The translations under genes were made by a program, and so were the position numbers. From positions 1-11,513 of the forward strand of contig CALHVG010000032.1 in assembly GCA_938039145.1 (NCBI GenBank): 11,513 nucleotides of DNA, written 5' to 3'. Below are positions 6,207 to 11,513 of this stretch, in pieces (positions within the stretch are counted from its first letter, which is position 1; each line of letters opens with the position of its first letter). This DNA comes from an uncultured Treponema sp. (GTDB lineage Bacteria; Spirochaetota; Spirochaetia; Treponematales; Treponemataceae). The notes below the pieces were generated by a model. The model saw only the letters and a program-made list of their open reading frames with translations. It had not been told where the DNA came from and did no database searches.

Positions 6207-6289
6207 CAAGTTTTTCCAAACGAAAAAACTTGGGGCGGACATACGGCAGGTTATAGGTTTAGGTATGCATTAAAATGTCCGTCCTTTTT
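6207..6289 (+). terminator. Two stacked hairpins ending in a T5 tract
   Basis: First, CAAGTTTTT (6207-6215) pairs with AAAAACTTG (6224-6232). Directly after, GGGCGGACAT (6233-6242) pairs with ATGTCCGTCC (6275-6284), ten pairs with one G-U, around a 32-base loop. TTTTT follows at 6285-6289, so the second stem is a plausible intrinsic terminator for the lipoprotein transcript. The stem matches the GGCGGATAT hairpin at 2715-2761, hinting at a repeated element or small RNA. Confidence 0.5.
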
Positions 6290-6336
6290 GTTTCTAAAAG
6301 ATATTTATTCTTCATATAGAAAAAATGACCGCCTAC

Positions 6337-6345
6337 TGGTATAAT
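6337..6345 (+). promoter_or_regulatory. Extended -10 promoter of the HlyIII-like gene
   Basis: TGGTATAAT is a full extended -10 element (TGnTATAAT). No good -35 is present, as is common with this promoter type. Transcription would start near 6352, about 25 bases before the ATG at 6377, which has the ribosome binding site GGAGGA four bases ahead. Confidence 0.6.
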
Positions 6346-6376
6346 TTTTGGAATATCGGAAATTTTTGGAGGAATC

Positions 6377-7297
6377 ATGACTCGGGAAGATGAAATAGCG
6401 GCAAAGTCAAAGCGTGCCTCTACCTTAAAATCGCTAAAACTTAAAAAAAAGCTTAGGCTTCAACAGCTAAAAGATGAATATCATACAAAAGTCCGGGAAG
6501 TGAACATTCAATACGCCGAAGACCCCGAACGGCTCAAGGCAGAATACGCCGCCGACGATTACGCAAAAAACGAACGCGCAAAAATAAAAGCGGCAAAACA
6601 AATCGAAAAAGAACAAAAGCGGCTGGAACAGGAGAAAAAACTCCGTCCGTTTACATTGGGCGAAGAAATTTTCAGTTCTATTGTGCAGGGAGTCGGAGCG
6701 GCACTTTTTATTGCCGCCACAGCGCTTCTGGATGTCCTTGCAATTCAGAAAATTCCGCAAAATTACAATCCGGCAAAAATTTATTTTGCGCTTTACACCG
6801 CGTTCGGCATTTCTATGATTCTGAATCACATAATGTCCGTTCTTCACCACGCTTTGCCGGACGGCGCAAAAGAAGTGTTCAGACGGCTGAACAGAGCGAC
6901 GATTTATCTTTCAATCGGAAGTGCGTTTACAATCTATTCTTACACGGGAATCAAGGCAATGTCGGTTAATTTTCATTTCGGCTTAGCCCTGAATTCCATA
7001 ATATGCATAATATGCGTTGTGGGGATTTTTTTGAGTTCCATCGGCGGACGAAAAATGGAAATTGTGAACGTAATTTTTTACAGCGTTTTGGGCTGGTCGG
7101 GACTTTTTATTTTTGCGCAATTATACAGAGTAATTTCGATAACAAGTTTTTCAATGCTGATAACAAGCGGAATTTTCTTCACAGTCGGACTTTTGTTCGC
7201 AGAAATTCGGAAAGTCAAATATATGCACGCAATCGGAAATTTAATCATACTTTCCGCAAGCGTGTATTTGTTCTTTTCGTTCTTTTTCATGTTTTAA
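6377..7297 (+). CDS. HlyIII/PAQR-family membrane protein with charged N-terminal extension
   Basis: A 306-residue membrane protein. Residues 1-92 are very rich in K, E, R and A and look like a cytosolic coiled coil, an extension not usual in the family. The membrane part (about 93-306) begins with the family motif LGEEIFSSIVQGVGAALF and has about seven hydrophobic segments. SVLHHALP (154-161) matches the SxxYH motif and keeps its histidine (H158). Where relatives have LDHxxIY this protein has LNRATIY (171-177). The final helix has HAIGN (284-288) where HAIWH is typical, so one histidine is replaced by N. The family is linked to zinc-dependent hydrolase-like activity and was first described as hemolysin; with these changes activity is doubtful. 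It has its own promoter and does not overlap its neighbours. Confidence 0.8.
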   Translation: MTREDEIAAKSKRASTLKSLKLKKKLRLQQLKDEYHTKVREVNIQYAEDPERLKAEYAADDYAKNERAKIKAAKQIEKEQKRLEQEKKLRPFTLGEEIFSSIVQGVGAALFIAATALLDVLAIQKIPQNYNPAKIYFALYTAFGISMILNHIMSVLHHALPDGAKEVFRRLNRATIYLSIGSAFTIYSYTGIKAMSVNFHFGLALNSIICIICVVGIFLSSIGGRKMEIVNVIFYSVLGWSGLFIFAQLYRVISITSFSMLITSGIFFTVGLLFAEIRKVKYMHAIGNLIILSASVYLFFSFFFMF

Positions 7298-7443
7298 CAA
7301 AAACGAAAAATCACGGGATTCGGGCATAAAGAATCGCACGGTTTTCAATTTGCTGACGCCCTTATCCCGCCGGATAAAAATGCAATTTAGTCAAAAATTG
7401 AAGAATAGGCGTTTTCGTATCTGTTAAATTTACAGGAACAATT
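7298..7443. other. Spacer before the XPB-N/WYL-like gene
   Basis: 146 bases with one small hairpin (TTATCC/GGATAA, 7362-7377) that lacks a T tract. No convincing promoter was found. The downstream ATG at 7444 has a weak AGGA ribosome binding site six bases ahead. Confidence 0.3.
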
Positions 7444-9612
7444 ATGAAGAGTGGAGTTTATGAAAAATCAGGGCAGGACAAAAGGGTTTTGAAAATCTTG
7501 CGGTGGCGGGAAAGCCTTACGCTTTTGCCCGACAACCGTTTTTTTGACATCGTACGCACATATCTTGGTCCGATAAAAACGCCTTACAACAAGCAGAATT
7601 TAGTCGAGCAGTTAAGTTCAATATTCAGAAAAGAGCAGAACCAAAGGCGGATAATTTCTTTTCTTTCGGATTTTGATTTTCAGATTTTGTCGCTAATTTC
7701 GCTGCTTCCGTTCCCGACGCAGGAAAATGTGAAAGATTTTTTCCAGAATCGATACGACGTTTCCGTAATTTATTCGGCGCTTTTGAATTTGAGCGAAAGG
7801 CTTTTAATCTATTCCTATTCGGAACGGGGATTTTCCGAGGCAGCGTTGGAAATAAATCCGCTTGTCGAGGACGCACTAAAACCGTTCCTTGGAATCGCAA
7901 AGATTTTTCCAAAAACAGAATGTGTTCAAAAAAATCAGGATTCTTCGTTCTGCATTTCGCCTATTTTTATTGCCTCGTACATTTCTTTCATTCGGGCAAA
8001 TCCTGAAATGAGCAAAAACGACCTTTCAATAAAGAAAAAATATTCGGAGCGGTTGGAAAACATTTTTTTGGGAAAATCGGAAACGCCGACGCTTCTGCTG
8101 AACGGCTTTTTCAATATCGGAATTGTCCGATTCAAAGGAAAATCCCTTTGCGTTGACGACGGCGTTCTTGAAAAATTTGCGGAACTTCCCGAAATTTTTC
8201 AATACGTGTATCTTGCGGTGGCGAGCGCCGAAAATCTTGGGCGAGAAGGTTTTTTGCTTTACGGACAACTTTTGCTGGAGCTTTTGAATTCAGTTCCCAA
8301 GGAAGGTTTTGTTTTTTCGTCTTTGACGGATGCGGCGTTCATTTTGTCAAATCGGAACGACGGAACGAAATTTTCCGAGCGGCAAGAACGATTTTCAAAA
8401 ATCGAAAGGATTCGCCTAAACGCAGAAATTGTCGATTTTATGGAAAAAGATTTTAGAACTGAACGACCGCACAGATATTCAGGGAAAATCATCGAAAAAA
8501 TCGTGCGGAACGCAATTTCGCTCGGTCTTTTTTCGGTTTACGGAAAAACTTCAAGCGGAGAAGACATTTTTGTTCCGGCTGAAATTTTTATCGACGGCGA
8601 AAACTTTTCCATGGATTCTAAAAAAGGACTTTTGAATATCAACGCGGGAACAAGCATAACGCTTATGCCCGGATTTTCTCTTTCGGAACTTGTTCCCCTG
8701 ATGGATTTTATGAATATCGTAAAATCCGGCACGGTGGCTGAATTTGAAATCACACGGAAATCCGCAAGTCGGGCTTTTGACAAAAATATTGTTCCCGAAC
8801 AGATTTTTTCGCTTCTGCAAAAATACGATGCGTACGAAATTCCCCAAAATCTTCGAATGAATATAGAAGAATGGCACAAAACTTTTACTTCCGCAGTTGT
8901 TTACAAAGGCTATGTGCTGAAACTCGACGAAAAAACTTCAAGAATCCTTGAAAACAATCCGAAAGCCAAGTCTTTTATTCAGACAAAATTGGGCGAAGGA
9001 ATATACCTTTTGAACATTCCGCTGGACGACGATTTTTCCAAATTCAGCGAAAATGTCGGACTTGAATTCATGGGAAATGTAAAAAATCCTGAAATTGGAA
9101 AAGAAACTTTGCCGTTTCCGCTTTTGCAGAGCGCGAGAAAACTTGATTTTGAAAACACGGCGGAACAAAACGCAGAACTGCTTGAAGAACTTTTGCAAGA
9201 AGGAAACAAAACCAAGGCTCAATATTTCAAGACGCTAAAATCGCTTGGGCTTACAAAGCAGCAGGAAAATGCCCTTGCCCTCAGAATTGAAAAAGGAATA
9301 ATAATTTCGCAGGAACAGTTGAGGGCGGAAAACGTCCGTCTTGAAATTCTTGAAACCGACGGAATGAATTATGCCGGAAAAATCCGGATGATAGAAAACG
9401 CAATCCTGTCGGGGGCATTGCTGGAACTTTCCATGCCGAACGACAACGAAGCAAGCAAGATGAATAATTTTCTTGGAAAGCCGATTTCTCTTTCAAAGCG
9501 GCAGGACGACTGCATTTTGAAATTCCGATTGGAGCAAAGCGGCGAAATTCGGCTTTTTTCTGTAGGAATGGCGAACAAAATAAAACTTGTAAAAACCTCG
9601 ATTTTCGATTGA
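7444..9612 (+). CDS. Helicase-associated protein: XPB/Ssl2-like N-terminal domain plus WYL-like tail
   Basis: A 722-residue soluble protein. Residues 1-390 look helical and winged-helix-rich, without a motif I can name beyond similarity to helicase-associated proteins. Residues about 397-515 fit the XPB/Ssl2 N-terminal domain (Pfam Helicase_C_3): INAGTSITLMPGFSLSELVP, then FEITRKSASRAFDKNIVPEQ with IFSLLQKYDAYEIPQNL, the pattern of a beta strand, a small domain and 'fL....+iP..l'. About 642-719 look like a WYL domain: KIRMIENAILSGALLEL, FLGKPISLSK, then GEIRLFSVGMANKIKLVKTS. No Walker A, DEAD box or other helicase motif is seen, so it is not itself a helicase. Relatives in actinobacteria lie beside XPB-type helicases; no helicase is in this window. 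A role in DNA repair or nucleic-acid sensing is inference. Confidence 0.6.
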   Translation: MKSGVYEKSGQDKRVLKILRWRESLTLLPDNRFFDIVRTYLGPIKTPYNKQNLVEQLSSIFRKEQNQRRIISFLSDFDFQILSLISLLPFPTQENVKDFFQNRYDVSVIYSALLNLSERLLIYSYSERGFSEAALEINPLVEDALKPFLGIAKIFPKTECVQKNQDSSFCISPIFIASYISFIRANPEMSKNDLSIKKKYSERLENIFLGKSETPTLLLNGFFNIGIVRFKGKSLCVDDGVLEKFAELPEIFQYVYLAVASAENLGREGFLLYGQLLLELLNSVPKEGFVFSSLTDAAFILSNRNDGTKFSERQERFSKIERIRLNAEIVDFMEKDFRTERPHRYSGKIIEKIVRNAISLGLFSVYGKTSSGEDIFVPAEIFIDGENFSMDSKKGLLNINAGTSITLMPGFSLSELVPLMDFMNIVKSGTVAEFEITRKSASRAFDKNIVPEQIFSLLQKYDAYEIPQNLRMNIEEWHKTFTSAVVYKGYVLKLDEKTSRILENNPKAKSFIQTKLGEGIYLLNIPLDDDFSKFSENVGLEFMGNVKNPEIGKETLPFPLLQSARKLDFENTAEQNAELLEELLQEGNKTKAQYFKTLKSLGLTKQQENALALRIEKGIIISQEQLRAENVRLEILETDGMNYAGKIRMIENAILSGALLELSMPNDNEASKMNNFLGKPISLSKRQDDCILKFRLEQSGEIRLFSVGMANKIKLVKTSIFD

Positions 9613-9620
9613 GCGGAAAT

Positions 9621-10748
9621 TTAATTTTCCAGTTTCAGGTCGCCGGGTTTTATCCAGCCCAATTTTTGTTCCAAACGGCAGAAAATCCACGCAAGGACTC
9701 CCGGAAGCACAATCGAAATCATCAGAAGAGCGAACCAATTCCATGCCGACGGAAAAAGCCTAAGACTTTCGCCTGTGATGGCGGCGATTTCTTCAGATGC
9801 AAAGCCCATCTTTTCAGCCCTGTGGATTGCCCAATTTACGGCTTCGGGACTTGGACTCAGCCAGCCGGTAATTATTCCAATCTGCCCGACAAATCCGCAC
9901 GTTCCCATTCCGCTTGAAATCGCCGGTCCGTTCATCTGAATCTTAAAAAGGCAGGTGGAAAGCGGACCGGTTATTGCGCTTGCAAGTGTGGGCGCAATCC
10001 AAATGCGAGGATTTTTCATGATGTTTGGCATCTGAAGCATTGAAGTTCCAAGCCCTTGCGAAATCAGCCCGCCCCATCCGTTTTCTTTAAAACTCATTAC
10101 AGCAAAACCAACCATTTGAGCCGAACAGCCGGCAACCGCAGCTCCTCCGGCAAGCCCCGTAAGTCCAAGGGCGGCGCATATCGCTGCGGACGATATTGGC
10201 AACGTAAGAACAATTCCCACGACCACGGAAACAAAAATTCCCATCGCAAACGGGTGAAATTCTGTGGAAAGCATTATGAATTTTCCTATCCACGACGCCG
10301 CAATCCCGATGCGTTTTGCGCAAAGAAAACTTAAAAAGATTCCGCTCAATATCGTTAAAAGAGGCGTTAAAAGAATATCTATTTTTGTTTTTCCGCTTAC
10401 AAGATTTCCGATTTCTGCCGCCGCGATTGAAATTATCAGCACCGAAAAAGGACCGCCAGCTCCGCCCAACACATTTGCGCTTCCTCCGACCGCCACAAGA
10501 CTGAACAAAACAAGAGAATTCGCTCCCAGCGATTTTCCGATTCCGATTGCCATGGCTGCCCCCACAACATGGGTTTCGGAGCAGAATTTTCCTGCATCAA
10601 CCAAAAACTGAAAAATCGGATTTGCCGAGAGCCTCAAAAGAAGCTCGCCCAGCGTCCTAATAATTGTTCCCACAAGGAGCGACGAAAAAAGCCCCTGAGC
10701 CATGCCACCCATAGCGTCAACAAGATAACGCCTAGCATACACATTCAT
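9621..10748 (-). CDS. PTS EIIC-like membrane protein (PTS_EIIC_2 family)
   Basis: A 375-residue very hydrophobic protein with about eight to ten membrane segments, Gly-rich helices and family-like motifs MGGMAQGLFSSLLVGTIIRT (14-33), VVGAAMAIGIGKSLGA (61-76) and NGPAISSGMGTCGFVGQIG (273-291). These fit the stand-alone EIIC group (PF13303), whose substrates are largely unknown. No EIIA, EIIB, HPr or EI gene is nearby, so phosphotransfer coupling is uncertain and it may act as a plain permease. Start ATG at 10748 has GAGG six bases ahead. Its stop lies only 8 bases from that of the convergent 722-residue gene, with no terminator between, so the two transcripts probably overlap at their 3' ends. 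Confidence 0.8.
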   Translation of the reverse strand: MNVYARRYLVDAMGGMAQGLFSSLLVGTIIRTLGELLLRLSANPIFQFLVDAGKFCSETHVVGAAMAIGIGKSLGANSLVLFSLVAVGGSANVLGGAGGPFSVLIISIAAAEIGNLVSGKTKIDILLTPLLTILSGIFLSFLCAKRIGIAASWIGKFIMLSTEFHPFAMGIFVSVVVGIVLTLPISSAAICAALGLTGLAGGAAVAGCSAQMVGFAVMSFKENGWGGLISQGLGTSMLQMPNIMKNPRIWIAPTLASAITGPLSTCLFKIQMNGPAISSGMGTCGFVGQIGIITGWLSPSPEAVNWAIHRAEKMGFASEEIAAITGESLRLFPSAWNWFALLMISIVLPGVLAWIFCRLEQKLGWIKPGDLKLEN

Positions 10749-10788
10749 GATAGACCTCGAAAAGTTTGATAAAATTGAGAAAATTGAA

Positions 10789-10872
10789 TCAGTAAATTAC
10801 TTGTTGATGTTGATACGCAATGTGCCGTGGCATCATTGGTAAGGGTGTTCCGTAGAATCTTCCGTAGTTCAT
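10789..10872 (-). CDS. Possible 27-residue small protein
   Basis: An ATG-to-TGA frame begins MNYGRFYGTPLPMMP and continues RHIAYQHQQVIY. It lies upstream of the EIIC-like gene on the same strand, with about 40 bases between. The peptide is rich in Y, P, H and Q and is not the usual AT-driven junk, which is why I list it. No Shine-Dalgarno is visible before the ATG. It may be a real small protein, a leader peptide or a remnant of a larger gene; chance is the main alternative. Confidence 0.2.
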   Translation of the reverse strand: MNYGRFYGTPLPMMPRHIAYQHQQVIY

Positions 10873-11081
10873 CACAAACGTAAAATCTATCGGAAATCTA
10901 CAATATTTTTTTTGATTTTACAAGGCATTTTACTTTGAAACCCATTCGGAATTTTAGAAATCGCATTGTTCATAACGCACGCCGCCTTACCTGCCTGCGA
11001 TTTTTTAAGCACTTACTGCCCACATCCACACGCAAAAAACCATTTTTATTTTCATAATATTGGCGCAGATTATCCTCCAAC

Positions 11082-11160
11082 TCGCCTTCCGCAGCCCGCT
11101 AACGCTCGGTCGAACGGCTTACGCCATTCGCCTTGCCTTCGGCAACTGCTCCACGCTCGG
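11082..11160. repeat. GC-rich imperfect tandem repeat
   Basis: Two related units lie in tandem: 11082-11109 and 11128-11160. Both begin TCGCCTT, pass through a CCGCA/CGGCA block and end ACGCTCGG. The second also holds a small hairpin TTGCC/GGCAA around TTC (11133-11145). The island is markedly richer in GC than the AT-rich DNA around it, which suggests a dispersed genomic repeat. Confidence 0.45.
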
Positions 11161-11173
11161 CGCAAAAATCCGG

Positions 11174-11201
11174 TTTTAGAAAAAAAAGAAAGATTCTAAA
11201 A
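11174..11201 (-). terminator. Weak hairpin downstream of the DUF4143 fragment
   Basis: TTTTAGAA (11174-11181) and TTCTAAAA (11194-11201) form an 8-bp perfect stem with a 12-base loop, 43 bases beyond the stop of the minus-strand gene. It is AT-rich and lacks a clear GC core, so termination is only possible, not shown. Confidence 0.3.
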
Positions 11202-11244
11202 TGCGTATTTTGTAAATAATTTAAACGAAAACAAATCGTTCCAC

Positions 11245-11513
11245 CTATTTTTCGTTATTTCCCCTAGAAGCGATTTTTTCCAACATATATCGTTTCAATA
11301 AAAACGTGCAGAAATACGGGAATGTATACAATTTACCATTAAATCCGATGTTCTTTGCGCAGAGTTTTATCCCGTAATGAATATCCGGATATTTTTCTTT
11401 TTCTATCAGATTTTTAAGAGAAGCCGTAGCACTGTCGGTCGCCTTTACTTCTACAGGAACAAGAGATTCGGCATCGCGGATAAAAAAATCCATTTCAACG
11501 GTAGATTTTTCAT
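11245..11513 (-). CDS. C-terminal fragment of a DUF4143-type ATPase (partial)
   Basis: The last 89 or so residues of a protein that continues past the window edge; the reading frame is open to base 11513. Visible sequence EKSTVEMDFFIRDAESLVPV followed by EVKATD has the spacing of the PD-(D/E)xK-like fold (E..D near the start, then P-V-E-V-K) at the C-terminus of AAA ATPase/DUF4143 proteins. GIKLCAKNIGFNGKLYTFPYFCTFLL is the typical tail. Such proteins have an N-terminal P-loop ATPase domain, which would lie outside the window. Function is poorly known; they are frequent in Treponema and in mobile or defence-like regions. An internal ATG at 11493 should not be taken as the start. Confidence 0.75.
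   Translation of the reverse strand, partial: EKSTVEMDFFIRDAESLVPVEVKATDSATASLKNLIEKEKYPDIHYGIKLCAKNIGFNGKLYTFPYFCTFLLKRYMLEKIASRGNNEK

Larger units (their letters stand above)
10749..11244. other. Non-coding spacer with GC-rich repeat island
   Basis: About 500 bases between the EIIC-like gene and the DUF4143 fragment. From 10749 to about 10950 it is AT-rich and is the upstream region of the EIIC-like gene on the minus strand; no clear promoter was placed. AAATCGCA (10958-10965) and TGCGATTT (10996-11003) can pair and are followed by more T. A GC-rich island lies at about 11080-11172. Plus-strand open frames here are repeat-derived and not convincing. Confidence 0.5.

Noticed and set aside
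6156..6344. 62-codon plus-strand frame after the lipoprotein
   Set aside because: It starts inside the 37-bp palindrome and spans the two stacked hairpins and the promoter of the next gene, with no ribosome binding site.
10966..11199. 77-codon plus-strand frame over the GC-rich island
   Set aside because: Its R/P/H-rich sequence comes from the tandem repeat; there is no ribosome binding site or domain.

Overview
The window looks like a piece of a spirochete chromosome, most likely Treponema. The reasons are two large chemoreceptors (methyl-accepting chemotaxis proteins, MCPs) side by side, a lipoprotein with a relaxed spirochete-style lipobox, an XPB/Ssl2-like helicase-associated protein, an orphan phosphotransferase-system (PTS)-type membrane protein, and AT-rich DNA with hairpin-rich spacers. 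The assignment rests on protein character and context only; no 16S or other marker is present.

Layout. Positions 155-2248 (+) encode a 697-residue MCP. Positions 3138-5237 (-) encode a close paralogue, so the two genes converge. The 889 bp between them have no credible gene but hold about ten hairpins, an imperfect direct repeat of about 87 bp period, and a 22-bp perfect terminator-like stem. The start of the second MCP faces a small XRE-type regulator (5367-5573, +). Their 129-bp spacer holds overlapping back-to-back promoters flanked by two related CTCTAAAT..AGAG palindromes, which looks like a compact regulatory switch.

Downstream come a small lipoprotein with one InlB-like repeat (5711-6082), a 290-bp spacer with a 37-bp palindrome in a 6-bp direct repeat and a terminator, a HlyIII/PAQR-family membrane protein with a charged N-terminal extension and substituted metal-site residues (6377-7297), and a 722-residue XPB-N/WYL-like protein (7444-9612). 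That last gene converges, with only 8 bp between, on a PTS EIIC-like membrane protein (9621-10748, -). A spacer of about 500 bp follows (10749-11244), with a GC-rich repeated island. The window ends in the C-terminus of a DUF4143-type ATPase (11245-11513, -) that runs off the edge.

How the genes work together. The MCPs share an almost identical signalling tip but differ in their sensor domains, so they probably feed different ligands into the same chemotaxis array. The XRE protein probably controls itself and the second MCP. The other genes do not form an obvious operon: most have their own leader, and orientations alternate. The most unusual material is non-coding: the hairpin-dense MCP spacer, a GGCGGAYAT hairpin family found in two spacers, and the switch-like MCP/XRE promoter region.
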